From contig NZ_LGSS01000012.1 of assembly GCF_001190785.1 (NCBI RefSeq), positions 1 through 64,000 on the forward strand: a stretch of 64,000 nucleotides of DNA. Reading direction: 5' to 3'. The notes below the pieces were generated by a model. The model saw only the letters and a list, made by a program, of their open reading frames with translations, did no database searches and was not told where the DNA came from. This document shows positions 17,600-28,043 of this stretch, in pieces. A program made the position numbers and the translations under genes. Source of the stretch: Gottschalkia purinilytica. Its GTDB lineage: Bacteria; Bacillota; Clostridia; Tissierellales; Gottschalkiaceae. Numbering within the stretch: the first letter of the stretch is position 1; each line of letters starts with the position of its first letter.

Positions 17600-17810
17600 A
17601 GAATTAATAACTTTAGAAAGTGAAACATATATACAAAAACTAAATAAAGATAAGGCTGTAAATCAAAATATGTTATATAAAGCTTATAAAGTATTTTATT
17701 TAAATTGAAGTAAAGATAATAAAAAATTTTAGATAAAGTAAAAATGAAAAGTAGTATAGATAGTTATAATAAATATATTGTTATAGAACTCAATGACATT
17801 AAAAGTAAGT
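17600..17810 (+). other. Coding-like remnant downstream of the kinase
   Basis: One frame reads ELITLESETYIQKLNKDKAV and on to a TGA after 35 codons, and a second frame picks up LDKVKMKSSIDSYNKYIVIE to a TAA just before the terminator. The composition looks coding but there is no start with a ribosome binding site and no intact frame. It may be the decayed third gene of the kinase operon. I do not recognise the protein. Confidence 0.25.
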
Positions 17811-17813
17811 ATT

Positions 17814-17840
17814 AAAAAGGTGATATTATCACCTTTTTTT
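17814..17840. terminator. Bidirectional terminator between the kinase operon and asnB
   Basis: AAAAAGGTGATATTATCACCTTTTTTT is a compact hairpin with A and T tails, so it can end transcripts from both sides; it touches the asnB stop codon. Confidence 0.9.
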
Positions 17841-19683
17841 AATCTTTAATAAAGATCTTATACCATATTATAAAGGTAAGTATAGTCCATATTTTTCTAC
17901 TATAGTCAATTTTACCTTTTCTATGTTGGTTAATTAATTTTATGATATATTCTTTATCAATGTATTTATAAACAACATCTTCTTTGACTAGGTCTATAGC
18001 CCATTCATAGAGTTCATCTTTTAACCAATGTCTTATTGGTACTGGATAACCTAGCTTTTTTCTTGTAACAACACTTTGAGGAAGTTCATCTCTGAAAGTT
18101 TCTCTTAAAAGATACTTAGTTGTATTTCTATTAATTTTATCACTTAAAGTTAATTTAGAAGCTACTTTAAATACTTCTTTATCTAAAAAAGGAACTCTTA
18201 TCTCTAAAGAATGAGCCATTGACATTCTATCAGCTTTCGCTAGAATATCCCCTTTTAACCAAGTATTAATATCTATATACTGCATTTGAGTAACAGGATC
18301 AAGACCTGAAACTTTAGAAAATAAAGGTTGTGTTATAAGTTGTGGGGAGAAGTTTTTAATATAGTTTTTAAGAAAATAAGCCTTTTCTTTTTGACTAAAT
18401 ATTTTTGCATTTCCTAAATATCTTTCTTCTAGAGGAGTACAACCTCTTTCTATGAAGCTTTTTCCTTTAACTCCTTCAGGAATCAAACTTGAACCTAACT
18501 TTAATGATTTTTTTATTGCATTAGGAATATAAGAGAAAAAGTTTAAAGATAATGGTTCATGATATATACCGTACCCACCAAACAGCTCGTCTGATCCTTC
18601 TCCAGATAATACAACTTTTACATGTTTACTAGCTTCTTGACATACAAAGTATAGGGGAATAGTGGAAGGATCTGCTATGGGATTATCCATATGGAATATG
18701 ACATTTGGTAGTTCTTTTATAAAGTCTTCAGAAGATACTGTAATATTTATATTTTCTACATTAAGTTCACTTGCAGTTTCTTGGGCTAGATCAATTTCAC
18801 TATATCCATTTACTTCAAATCCTACAGTGAATGTCTTTATTTTAGGATTTATTTTTTTGGCTAGAGCTGTAATTATTGTAGAATCAATTCCTCCAGACAG
18901 AAAAGTAGCAACAGGAACATCGCTTATCATATGAGCTTCAACAGAATCTTCTAATACCTTTCTTATAGAAGACTTTCTTTCATCTATTTTTTTTACTTCA
19001 GGAGAAAATCTTAAAGAAGCATATCTACTTATTTTAAGATCACTATTACTTTCTTTTTTTAACATACAACCAGGCTCTAAAATATGAATGTTTTCTAACA
19101 TTGTTTTAGGCTCAGGTACAAATTGAAAAGATAAGTAATCATGTAATGAATGTAAATCAACTTTATTATTGACAATATTACTTTGTAATAAACTTTTTGA
19201 TTCTGATGTACAATATATACCATTTTCGTTTTCTGTGTAGAAAAGTGGTTTGATTCCAAATTGATCTCTTACTGCAATTAATCTTTGATTTAGTTTGTCC
19301 CAAATAACTATAGAAAACATTCCTCTAAGATGTTTTACAAACTCTTCATCATAATGTTTATATAATGTTAAAATTACTTCTACTTCAGATTTCGTTGAGA
19401 AAGTGTAACCTTCTTTAATTAAGCTTTCTCTTAATTCAACATGATTATAGATTTCGCCGTTAAAAACAATATGATAATTATTATAATCATAAGAAAATGG
19501 TTGTTTGCCATTTTCTAAATCTATTATACTAAGTCTACAGAATCCCAAAAAAACTTTATCATCATGATATACCCCTTTTTCATCAGGCCCTCTATGTTTC
19601 AGTGAGTTAAGCATGACCTCTAATTTATCTTTACTATTATCATCTAAAGAACTATTACTAAAAAATGTTATAAAACCACACAT
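17839..19683 (-). CDS. asnB: Asparagine synthase (glutamine-hydrolysing)
   Basis: A 614-residue enzyme converting aspartate, glutamine and ATP to asparagine. The N-terminal class II glutaminase domain begins MCGFITFF, so Cys2 becomes the N-terminal nucleophile; RLSIIDL, NGEIYN and AVRDQFGIKPLFY follow. The C-terminal synthetase domain has the pyrophosphate loop SGGIDS (263-268) and SGEGSDELFGGY. The ATG at 19683 is chosen because GGAGG lies six bases upstream and it exposes the catalytic Cys; an in-frame ATG at 19689 abuts the ribosome binding site. The length fits the AsnB/AsnO class. It is transcribed alone. Confidence 0.95.
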   Translation of the reverse strand: MCGFITFFSNSSLDDNSKDKLEVMLNSLKHRGPDEKGVYHDDKVFLGFCRLSIIDLENGKQPFSYDYNNYHIVFNGEIYNHVELRESLIKEGYTFSTKSEVEVILTLYKHYDEEFVKHLRGMFSIVIWDKLNQRLIAVRDQFGIKPLFYTENENGIYCTSESKSLLQSNIVNNKVDLHSLHDYLSFQFVPEPKTMLENIHILEPGCMLKKESNSDLKISRYASLRFSPEVKKIDERKSSIRKVLEDSVEAHMISDVPVATFLSGGIDSTIITALAKKINPKIKTFTVGFEVNGYSEIDLAQETASELNVENINITVSSEDFIKELPNVIFHMDNPIADPSTIPLYFVCQEASKHVKVVLSGEGSDELFGGYGIYHEPLSLNFFSYIPNAIKKSLKLGSSLIPEGVKGKSFIERGCTPLEERYLGNAKIFSQKEKAYFLKNYIKNFSPQLITQPLFSKVSGLDPVTQMQYIDINTWLKGDILAKADRMSMAHSLEIRVPFLDKEVFKVASKLTLSDKINRNTTKYLLRETFRDELPQSVVTRKKLGYPVPIRHWLKDELYEWAIDLVKEDVVYKYIDKEYIIKLINQHRKGKIDYSRKIWTILTFIIWYKIFIKD

Positions 19684-20314
19684 ATGCATCCTCCCTAAAT
19701 AGTTATAGAATGTATAATTAAAAAAATCGTTTGTGAAAAACGACTCGACGCTTTACTTTATAAAAAGATCTAAACATATCTAAAATCAACATCCAACCCA
19801 CATTATAATATCTAAATGTGTAAGAAACTTATCTTAGATGTATACAAAATGTAAAATTTTAAGGAATTATGTAGAATATAGGGATTTCAAGTTTCTATAA
19901 AAACTTCTATTAGCATTTATGAAATTTATCTGATGATATATAGTGCATAACTCAAAAGATGCATTTAAAACTTTTAGTGATAAATTTGATAATAATAAGA
20001 TGGGAAGGACAATACTCGTAGGATATATAGGACTAAAATTTTGATCAGAAAAACTTTAATTTTTATATTTGCAATTTAAAATTAAAGTTAGAACTATATC
20101 TGCATAAGATTAATAGCTCCAAATATTATGGATTTTAAATATGATTTATTATATAATAGCTTTAATAGTGGAAAAAAATGCAAATGATGAACTATAAAGA
20201 ATCATTAAAAGACCTAGAGTTTTTACTATAATTTAAAGACAAATTACATCTAGCTAATAGTTAGATGTTTTTTATTAGAGCATTAAATATCTCAACTAAT
20301 TAGGAGTGATATAT
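19684..20314. other. Long intergenic stretch with a decayed coding fragment
   Basis: About 630 bases between divergent genes. It contains a 33-codon frame at 19943-20044 (GTG start, no clear ribosome binding site) reading FSDKFDNNKMGRTILVGYIG, with coding-like composition, and a terminator at 20246-20276 whose upstream transcript has no intact gene. This fits an eroded gene on the plus strand. The rest is AT-rich and featureless to me. Confidence 0.35.
20246..20276 (+). terminator. Terminator without an intact upstream gene
   Basis: ACATCTA and TAGATGT pair across a 9-nt loop and run into TTTTT. Confidence 0.65.
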
Positions 20315-21100
20315 ATGAATAAAGAACCTATTATAACTATAAAAGATCTGAGAATGAACTATGGTGATGGAAAAGATATTTTAAAGGGAATAAATTTAGA
20401 AGTATATCCTGGGCAAATAATAGGGTACATAGGCCCTAATGGGGCTGGAAAAAGTACTACAGTTAAAATATTACTTGGAATAATAAGTAATTATAGTGGT
20501 CTAATTAAGATATTTGGTAATGAGATAACACAAAAAGATATTGAGTATAAAAAGAGAATAGGATACGTTCCAGAAGTTTCTGAATTATATGAAAGTCTTA
20601 CAGCTCGAGAATATTTAAACTTTATAGGTGAGTTATACGGTATGGATCAAAATAAAATAAATAATAAATCTAAAAAACTTATGAGCTTATTTGGAATAGA
20701 AGATCAATATGATTCGAGAATATCATCTTACTCAAAGGGAATGAGACAGAAATTACTTATAATATCTAGTCTCATTCATAATCCAGATATATTATTCTTA
20801 GATGAGCCCTTAAGTGGACTTGATGCTAATAGTGTTATGGTATTTAAAGAAATTTTAGCTAAACTTGCATCACAAGGAAAAACTATATTTTATTCTTCAC
20901 ATATAATGGAGATAGTAGAAAAAATAAGCGATAGAATACTTCTTATAAACAATGGTGAAATTGTAGCAGATGGAACTTTTGAAGAACTAAAAGAAACAAG
21001 TAAGGAAGGATCTTTAGAACAGATATTTAATCAATTAACAGGATTTGATAAACATGGAGAAATAGCAGATGAATTTATTGCTACATTACAGGAGGCTTAG
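20315..21100 (+). CDS. ABC transporter ATPase (ABC-2 exporter type)
   Basis: A 261-residue ATPase. Walker A is GPNGAGKST (40-48), the signature is the SKGMRQKLLI variant usual in ABC-2/CcmA-like exporters, and Walker B is ILFLDEPLSGLD with the H-loop in FYSSHIMEIVE. The short C-terminal extension (TSKEGSLEQIFNQLTG) is typical of the class. The ATG at 20315 follows AGGAGTGA by five bases; a GTG at 20306 lies in that site. The permease gene begins four bases after its stop, so the pair forms one exporter. The substrate is unknown. Confidence 0.9.
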   Translation: MNKEPIITIKDLRMNYGDGKDILKGINLEVYPGQIIGYIGPNGAGKSTTVKILLGIISNYSGLIKIFGNEITQKDIEYKKRIGYVPEVSELYESLTAREYLNFIGELYGMDQNKINNKSKKLMSLFGIEDQYDSRISSYSKGMRQKLLIISSLIHNPDILFLDEPLSGLDANSVMVFKEILAKLASQGKTIFYSSHIMEIVEKISDRILLINNGEIVADGTFEELKETSKEGSLEQIFNQLTGFDKHGEIADEFIATLQEA

Positions 21101-21103
21101 GAT

Positions 21104-22762
21104 ATGAAAGAGAGTATATCATTAAGAATACTTGATAAATTTGAATATCTGTTTGAGAAAATGGGAGTAAACTATAAAATAATGAGAAGTATACTTAAAG
21201 TAAAATTTGCTATGGATGAAAGAAGAGTTCCTGTAAACATGAATGGAATGTACGATAAAGATAAAAAAAGTTTATTTGCAAAACCAATGGTATCATATGG
21301 AGTGATTGGGATTATAGTAGGTCTTTTAACTATTATTCCAGCTCCTTTGTTTGTTAATATGAATATGATTATAGGAATGATAATGTTCATGGTGACAATG
21401 AGTTTGATATCTGATTTTTCATCAGTTTTACTAGATGTAAAAAGTAAAAATATACTTATGTCGAAACCAATAGATTTGAAAACTATAAATACAGCTAAGA
21501 TAATTCATATAATAGCTTATTTATTTACTATGGTTGTTGCCATTTCTGGAATAGCATTAATAATTGGGACTATAAAACATGGTGTGTTATTTTTTATAAT
21601 ACTTTCTTTAGAACTTATACTTGTTTCTTTATTTATTATATTTTTAACTTCATTTTTGTATAGTGTTCTACTAAAATATTTTGATGGTGAAAAGCTAAAA
21701 GATATAATAAATTACTTTCAAATATTTTTTTCAATTGTATTGATAGTAGGATATCAATTTGCAGTAAGAGCAGCTCAATTTTTAAATATTGATTCAACTG
21801 CTACTTTGAAATGGTGGAAATTCTTTATACCATCTATGTGGTTTGCAGCTCCTTTCGAAATATTTATAAATAATAATTATAAGGCATTATATATATACTT
21901 AACTATAGTAGCTATTTTAGTTCCGGTAATATGTATAATACTTTATATAAAAATAGTATCACCATATTTTGAAAAAAACTTATCAAAGCTTAATAATAAT
22001 AAAGGTACAAAAAATAACTTCATTGAGAAAAAACAAAAATTACAAATGTTTATATCAAAGTTAATCTGTCAAAACAAAACTGAAAGGACATTTTTTAGAT
22101 TTGCTCAAAATATTATTTCTAGAGAAAGAAAACTTAAACTAAAGATATATCCTTCTCTTGCTATTGCAGTGATATTACCATTTATTACAACATCAAATTA
22201 CTTTACTGATGTTAAATCTATTTCTGAAGTTATAAAGGAAATATCCAATAGTAATTTATATTTTTATATTTATTTCACTATTGCTATGATATCTACATCA
22301 ACTATGATTATTAGTTTAAGTGAAAATTACAAAGGATCATGGATATATAAAGCTCTTCCTATAGAATCTATAGAATATGTACATAAAGGTGCGATAAAAG
22401 GGCTTATTTTAAAATATCTTGTACCAATATATGTTGTTATAGCTGGAATATTTCTAGTAATATATAAAGGAAAAATAATATTAGATATTATAGTAATGTT
22501 TTTAGTAATGATACTATTTACACTTTTTGCATATAAAAGGGCAGACATAGAACTACCTTTTAGTGAAGATGTAGATCAAGTCCAGAAACAAGCTGGATCA
22601 ACTACTATTATTAATATGATAATTGGTGGAGTATTAGCTTTATTACACTATATATTACTTAAAATAAAATTTGGATTAATAATATACACAGGTATATTAG
22701 TTATAATTATAATGTTGTTTTGGAAGAAATCGTTCATACCGCAGAAAAAAATATATAATTAA
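21104..22762 (+). CDS. ABC exporter membrane subunit
   Basis: A 552-residue polytopic membrane protein partnered with the ATPase immediately upstream. About ten to twelve hydrophobic helices are visible, starting with VSYGVIGIIVGLLTIIPAPL, with a hydrophilic N-terminal 65 residues and a basic stretch near the middle (about 300-345). Weak similarity in layout to large ABC-2-type permeases is all I can claim; the cargo cannot be predicted. A terminator follows, so the operon has two genes. Confidence 0.75.
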   Translation: MKESISLRILDKFEYLFEKMGVNYKIMRSILKVKFAMDERRVPVNMNGMYDKDKKSLFAKPMVSYGVIGIIVGLLTIIPAPLFVNMNMIIGMIMFMVTMSLISDFSSVLLDVKSKNILMSKPIDLKTINTAKIIHIIAYLFTMVVAISGIALIIGTIKHGVLFFIILSLELILVSLFIIFLTSFLYSVLLKYFDGEKLKDIINYFQIFFSIVLIVGYQFAVRAAQFLNIDSTATLKWWKFFIPSMWFAAPFEIFINNNYKALYIYLTIVAILVPVICIILYIKIVSPYFEKNLSKLNNNKGTKNNFIEKKQKLQMFISKLICQNKTERTFFRFAQNIISRERKLKLKIYPSLAIAVILPFITTSNYFTDVKSISEVIKEISNSNLYFYIYFTIAMISTSTMIISLSENYKGSWIYKALPIESIEYVHKGAIKGLILKYLVPIYVVIAGIFLVIYKGKIILDIIVMFLVMILFTLFAYKRADIELPFSEDVDQVQKQAGSTTIINMIIGGVLALLHYILLKIKFGLIIYTGILVIIIMLFWKKSFIPQKKIYN

Positions 22763-22790
22763 TTATATAGATAAGTTAATAATTTAATAT

Positions 22791-22840
22791 AAAGGCAAAA
22801 GGATATAAAACTTATAAGTTATGTGTCCTTTTGCTTTTTA
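22791..22840 (+). terminator. Terminator after the ABC-2 exporter operon
   Basis: GCAAAAGGA pairs with TCCTTTTGC around an inner hairpin and is followed by a T-rich tail. Confidence 0.75.
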
Positions 22841-23073
22841 TATATAAGAGATTTTGTTGATACTTTTATTATTAAAGTTAAACATTAACTATAGATTGTA
22901 TATTACTAGGAAACCAATATTTCATAGAGCATGAATATTACAACTATTAGTAACTGAATAAAAATAAGACAAATTTAATTAAATTTGTTTTAATTAAGTC
23001 TAATATATATTAAAATTCATATAAAGAAAAGAGATTGTTAAACACTATATTGAACATCTTGAGGTGAAAAAAT

Positions 23074-25560
23074 GTGCAAATGTTAGTAAAATTTATATTA
23101 AGAAATATATTAGAGAAAAAGTTTAGAACTTTTCTTATTGTGTTTTCTATAACATTGTCATCAGCATTGTTTTTTGCATCATCTTCTATATCTGGATCTT
23201 TTCAAAAAATGTACTTAAATAAGATCAGAAGTACAATAGGAAATGCAGATATAAAAATAACTTCAAAAGAAAACTCTGATAATATGTTTATAGACTCAAA
23301 AGAGATAAGAAATAATAAGCTTGAATATAAAATAGATGCCATAGAGTATTTTGGAGTATATAGTGAAAGTAAAAACAAGGATATGAATGTAAATATAAAA
23401 GGAATAAGCTTAAATGATCTTCAGAAAATGAATCCAATAAAATTAGAAAAAAAAGATAGTAAAGAAAAGTTTGATGAAGATAAGATTATAATAAGTGATA
23501 AAACTGCAGAGAAATATAAACTTAAAGTTAAAGACATTCTAAATATAAAAATAAATGGCAAGTCATATCCTTTTAAAATATACGGAATAGCAAAGCCACA
23601 AGGGATATTTGCTAATGAAGTAGGGTATTTAACTATTTTAACTCCACTTAAGACAATGGAGAAGCATTTAAACACTGATGAAAAAGTAACAACTATTTAT
23701 GCAAAAGCTAAAAATGAATATAATTTAGATAGTGTTATGAAAGACTTATCTAATAGTAATAAGAATTACAATGTAGAAGAAACAATAAATAAAGAAATAT
23801 TAGAGTATATGCAATCAAATATTTCAACACCTCTATTTATAATGTTATCAGTTATTCTTGTAATGAGCATATTTATAATATATTCTTCTTTCAAAGTTAT
23901 AGCTATAGAAAGAATGCCTATAATAGGGACATTTAGAAGTGTAGGAGCAACACAAAAAACTACTACATTTATATTATTAGTGGAAAGCTTTATATATGGA
24001 ATTCTCGGAGGAATATTTGGAAATATTTTAGGAATAGGTGTTTTAAGAATAATTGCAGATTTTATGAATCAATTTAAGAATGATGGAATCGAAACTATAG
24101 TAGAGTTTTCTAGTTCACATCTTATATATTCTTTCTTATTAGCAATAGCTATATCTATATTAAGTGCTATAGTTCCTATAGTTATGGTAAATAAGCATTC
24201 TATAAAAGATATAGTCTTGAACATTCAACAAGAAGAAGAGCTAAGAAGTTTTAAAAAGTTGTTAATTAGTATTATATTAATATCAGCATCAATAGGAACG
24301 CAAATATTTTTTAAGGGAACCCCAAGTATACTTTTAGCTATGACCGTCATAATTTCTTTTATGATAGGAGTGGTACTATTAGTTCCATACATAATAGAAA
24401 TATTTTCAATTTTATTTAAAAAGATAAGTACGTATATTTTAGGAAATGAGTCTTATTTATCTTTCAAGAATATAACTAGTAAAGTAGTAACAAGTAATAT
24501 TGCACTATTTGTTATAGGTATAGCTACAATTACTGCAATAACTTCAATTACACTTAGTGTTCAGAATTATATAACTAGTGGATATGATGAGTATGACTAT
24601 GAAGTAAAGATAAATGGAATAAGAGATTACGATTCTGTAGAGAAAAGTATAAATAATATAACTGATATAAAAAATCTTTATAGAGAATATTCTTCAATGT
24701 ATATAGAAATTGAAGGTACAAATGAAAAGATTAGCTTATTAAATGGAGTAAATACAGATAAATATAAAGAATTTTATCCTAAAGTAAATATAGAAGAAGA
24801 TAATGGGAAACTATTAGATAAATTAAATAAGGGTAGAAACATCATAATACACGAAATTTTAGCTAAAAGAATCAATACAAAGATAGGGGATACCATTAAG
24901 CTTGTTATAAATGACGAGAAAAAAGAATATAGGGTCATAGGATTAATGGAAACCAATATAAGCTCTAATGGAAGATATGCAATAATAAGCAAAGATAACT
25001 TTCTTAAAGATATTGAAAAATACAACAATTCTTTGCTATTAAAAATAAATAAGGAATCAAATTATATTAAAGATAAGATAGAAAAGAAGCTAAAAGGATT
25101 AGGAACTATTGTAACTACAAAACATGAAGAGGAAACTGAGATGAAAGAAAGTAATGGAAACTTCATGTTAATCTTAGAAGGATTTGTTATAATGGCTCTT
25201 TTTGTAGGTATGTTTGGACTTGTAAATAACTTGTTTATAAGTTTTATTCAAAGGAAACATGACATAGCTATATTTAGATCTATAGGAATGAGTAACAGTC
25301 AGAGCAAAAAAATGTTCATTATTGAAGGAATAGTCTCAGGTATATTTGGTAGTGGCATAGGGGTACTACTAGGAGTAGGATTACTTAAAATGATCCCATA
25401 TTTATTAAAAGCCATGGATATATCTATGGAAGTATTATATTCCAGAGAGATAATGTTGAGATATTTTATATTGGGGATAGTAGTTATGGTGATAACTTCT
25501 TTTATTACTATGTTTAAGTCTTCAAAAGTTAGTATAATTGAAGAAATCAAATACGAATAA
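23074..25560 (+). CDS. FtsX-family ABC permease (MacB/LolC-like), large
   Basis: An 828-residue permease with two FtsX repeats. An N-terminal membrane helix (about 14-34) is followed by an extracytoplasmic MacB-type domain, then membrane groups at about 255-375, 390-450 and 470-495, a second extracytoplasmic domain, and final helices at about 705-815 with the FtsX signature RKHDIAIFRSIGMSNSQ. The matching segment in the first half reads ERMPIIGTFRSVGATQKTT. Such proteins use the ATPase for mechanotransmission or lipoprotein/peptide handling rather than classical import. GTG 23074 is supported by GAGGTG seven bases upstream. The partner ATPase gene starts 12 bases after its stop. Confidence 0.85.
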   Translation: MQMLVKFILRNILEKKFRTFLIVFSITLSSALFFASSSISGSFQKMYLNKIRSTIGNADIKITSKENSDNMFIDSKEIRNNKLEYKIDAIEYFGVYSESKNKDMNVNIKGISLNDLQKMNPIKLEKKDSKEKFDEDKIIISDKTAEKYKLKVKDILNIKINGKSYPFKIYGIAKPQGIFANEVGYLTILTPLKTMEKHLNTDEKVTTIYAKAKNEYNLDSVMKDLSNSNKNYNVEETINKEILEYMQSNISTPLFIMLSVILVMSIFIIYSSFKVIAIERMPIIGTFRSVGATQKTTTFILLVESFIYGILGGIFGNILGIGVLRIIADFMNQFKNDGIETIVEFSSSHLIYSFLLAIAISILSAIVPIVMVNKHSIKDIVLNIQQEEELRSFKKLLISIILISASIGTQIFFKGTPSILLAMTVIISFMIGVVLLVPYIIEIFSILFKKISTYILGNESYLSFKNITSKVVTSNIALFVIGIATITAITSITLSVQNYITSGYDEYDYEVKINGIRDYDSVEKSINNITDIKNLYREYSSMYIEIEGTNEKISLLNGVNTDKYKEFYPKVNIEEDNGKLLDKLNKGRNIIIHEILAKRINTKIGDTIKLVINDEKKEYRVIGLMETNISSNGRYAIISKDNFLKDIEKYNNSLLLKINKESNYIKDKIEKKLKGLGTIVTTKHEEETEMKESNGNFMLILEGFVIMALFVGMFGLVNNLFISFIQRKHDIAIFRSIGMSNSQSKKMFIIEGIVSGIFGSGIGVLLGVGLLKMIPYLLKAMDISMEVLYSREIMLRYFILGIVVMVITSFITMFKSSKVSIIEEIKYE

Positions 25561-25571
25561 AGGTGATAAAT

Positions 25572-26255
25572 ATGAAGAATGTAATAGAAATAACTAACTT
25601 AAATAAGATATTTAAAGCTGGGAAAGAGGAAGTACATGTTTTAAAAGATATAAATTTAAATATAGAAGAAGGAAGCTTTGCTTCAATAATGGGACCTTCA
25701 GGTGGTGGAAAAAGCACTCTTTTATATATTATGGGAGGACTAGATAATCCTTCATCAGGCAATATAAAAATAAATGGTAAGGAATTTTCACTTATGAGTG
25801 ATAAAGAAAAGAGTGTAGTAAGAAGAAGAAATCTTGGATTTGTATTTCAATTTTATAACTTAGTTCCTAACTTAAGTGTAGAAGAAAATATTCTACTTCC
25901 TGTTCTATTAGATGGAAAAAAATTGACTAGACAAAAAGAGACTTTAGATGAGCTTTTAGACATAGTAGAGCTTACACATCGTAGAAAACATACTCCAAGA
26001 GAATTATCTGGAGGACAACAACAAAGAGTTGCAATAGCAAGAGCTCTTATTAATAATCCAGAAGTTATATTAGCAGATGAACCAATAGGAAACCTAGATA
26101 GTAAAACTGGAACGGAAGTAATGAACTTATTCCAAAGAATTAATAAAGAGAAAAATAAAACTATAGTTCAAGTAACACATTCACATGAGTCTGCTCAATA
26201 TGGAAGTATGATTATAAATATAAAGGATGGAAAGATAGTTAGTGCCTCAGAATAA
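25572..26255 (+). CDS. LolD/MacB-type ABC ATPase
   Basis: A 227-residue ATPase with Walker A GPSGGGKST (41-49), a Q-loop in FVFQFYNLVPNLSVEENILL, signature LSGGQQQR, and Walker B VILADEPIGNLDS. The NLVP and IGNLDS variants mark the LolD/FtsE/BceA group that partners FtsX-type permeases. ATG 25572 lies six bases after AAAGGTGA; a GTG at 25563 is part of that site. It forms a two-gene operon with the 828-residue FtsX-type protein and ends at a clear terminator. No dedicated two-component system is adjacent. Confidence 0.9.
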   Translation: MKNVIEITNLNKIFKAGKEEVHVLKDINLNIEEGSFASIMGPSGGGKSTLLYIMGGLDNPSSGNIKINGKEFSLMSDKEKSVVRRRNLGFVFQFYNLVPNLSVEENILLPVLLDGKKLTRQKETLDELLDIVELTHRRKHTPRELSGGQQQRVAIARALINNPEVILADEPIGNLDSKTGTEVMNLFQRINKEKNKTIVQVTHSHESAQYGSMIINIKDGKIVSASE

Positions 26256-26316
26256 TTATAATAACTAGCGTGATATCTTTTAGTAGTATAAACGGTACGA
26301 ATAATATGAGTAACAC

Positions 26317-26357
26317 AAAAACCTCTTAAAATATAAATTTATATTTTAAGAGGTTTT
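26317..26357 (+). terminator. Terminator after the FtsX-type ABC operon
   Basis: AAAAACCTCTTAAAATATAA pairs with its complement and ends in TTTTT. Confidence 0.9.
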
Positions 26358-26543
26358 TATATATTCATAAAAAGGAAAATAAGTCAAAATGTAGAATCAT
26401 CAAATATAGTAAATGTATTTTCAATATTTCAATAGTTCTGTAGAGAATATTGAAGATAACAGATTATAAGTATTATACACAATTAATATAAACTTTAGGA
26501 GTCAACATTTTAGATATAAATTTAAATATTAGGAGGTTGTAAT

Positions 26544-28043
26544 ATGAGAAAATTAAGAAAACTGAGTTTGTCCTTATTAATTTTTAGTGTCATAATTTCA
26601 AGTATTATTTTTCCAAGCTTTAGCTATACAATAGAAAATGGACAAGCTAAAACCAAGGTGGTTAAAGATGTAGATTTGCCAAGTAGTTGGGCTGAGGAAG
26701 AAATAAACCAAGCAAGTATATATGGAATAATAGAAAAGGATTTATTTAGAGATTTTCAAAGAGATCTTACTAGAAAGGATTTAGCAAATATAGGGGTAAC
26801 ACTTTATGAAAAACTAACAGGAAAGATAGCTTATTTACCGTCTTCAAATCCTTTCATAGATACTAAAAATGAAAAAGTTCTGAAGGCTTATTCACTAAAG
26901 ATAGTACAAGGTGTAGGAAATGGTAAGTTTGAGCCAGATAAAAAAGCTACTAGGGAGCATATTTCAATCGTATTATATAATGTGGCTAAACTCTCAAAAC
27001 CTAATTTAAATCTGAATGTTTCAACTACATTAAATTTTAAAGATGCAGATACTATACCTAAATATGCATTAGAACCTGTAAAATACATGGTACATAAAGG
27101 TATAATAAAAGGAAAATCCAATAATTTACTATCTCTTAATGATACTTCTAGTTTAGAGCAAGGTATTATTTTAGCTAAAAGAATATATGAAATAATACTC
27201 CAAGAATCTGGGGAAGTAGGTAAAGGATTCTTCTGGAAAGTATCAGGTGGAAACAGTGAAGTATATGTACTAGGATCTATACACATAGCAAATAATAGTA
27301 TATATCCTTTGAACAGCAAGATGGAAGAAATGTTTAATAAATCAGGGTACTTGGTACTTGAAGCAGATGTTACAGACATTGACGAAGACTATATTAGAAG
27401 TATAGCATTTTATAATGATGGAAGTACTTTAAAAGATAATATATCTAAAGAAACTTATGACTTATTTGTTAAGAAAATAAATGATATGGGATTGAATCTA
27501 CAAGCATTTGAGAATATGAAGCCATGGTATATATCAATGATAATAGATAATTTAGGGTATGTAGAAGGGAATTATGATTCAGATCTTGGGATAGATAATT
27601 ATTTTTATAATAAAGCAGTAGGCAAAAAAGAAATATTAGAGATAGAAGGAGCTAAGTTTCAATTAGATTTATTTAACAAGTTATCACCAAAAGTTCAAGA
27701 AGAAATGTTAATGACATCACTATATCAGTCAAGTGAAAACAAACAGACAGGTGAAAATTTACAAAAAGAAACACTAGACTACTTATTAGACTTGTGGAAA
27801 AGAGGGGAAACTTCAGAGTTAGAAAAATATATAGGACTAAGTAGTGAAGCAGAAAGTAGTGAATTTGATAAAATATTTTGGCATGAAAGAAATAAGAATA
27901 TGACTGAAAAAATAGTATCTTACTTATCTGACGATAGTAAAAAAGTTTACTTTGTTATAGTAGGTGCAGGACATTTAGTAGGAGAAACAGGAGTAATCCC
28001 TGCATTACAAAGTAAAGGATATAAAGTAGAACAGATAAAATAA
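26544..28043 (+). CDS. S-layer-homology protein with TraB/GumN domain
   Basis: A 499-residue exported protein. A signal peptide covers about the first 28 residues. Residues 45-220 hold S-layer homology repeats (SWAEEEINQASIYGII, RDLTRKDLANIGVTLYEKL, PDKKATREHISIVLYNVAKL, LEPVKYMVHKGIIKG), which anchor proteins to pyruvylated wall polymer. Residues from about 229 form a TraB/GumN domain: GFFWKVSGGNSEVYVLGSIH, LVLEADVTD and the final VIVGAGHLVGETG. TraB-related proteins share a Tiki-like metalloprotease fold with His and Glu ligands, so a wall-anchored protease is possible. Start follows AGGAGGTTGTAAT. It is a single gene. Confidence 0.85.
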   Translation: MRKLRKLSLSLLIFSVIISSIIFPSFSYTIENGQAKTKVVKDVDLPSSWAEEEINQASIYGIIEKDLFRDFQRDLTRKDLANIGVTLYEKLTGKIAYLPSSNPFIDTKNEKVLKAYSLKIVQGVGNGKFEPDKKATREHISIVLYNVAKLSKPNLNLNVSTTLNFKDADTIPKYALEPVKYMVHKGIIKGKSNNLLSLNDTSSLEQGIILAKRIYEIILQESGEVGKGFFWKVSGGNSEVYVLGSIHIANNSIYPLNSKMEEMFNKSGYLVLEADVTDIDEDYIRSIAFYNDGSTLKDNISKETYDLFVKKINDMGLNLQAFENMKPWYISMIIDNLGYVEGNYDSDLGIDNYFYNKAVGKKEILEIEGAKFQLDLFNKLSPKVQEEMLMTSLYQSSENKQTGENLQKETLDYLLDLWKRGETSELEKYIGLSSEAESSEFDKIFWHERNKNMTEKIVSYLSDDSKKVYFVIVGAGHLVGETGVIPALQSKGYKVEQIK

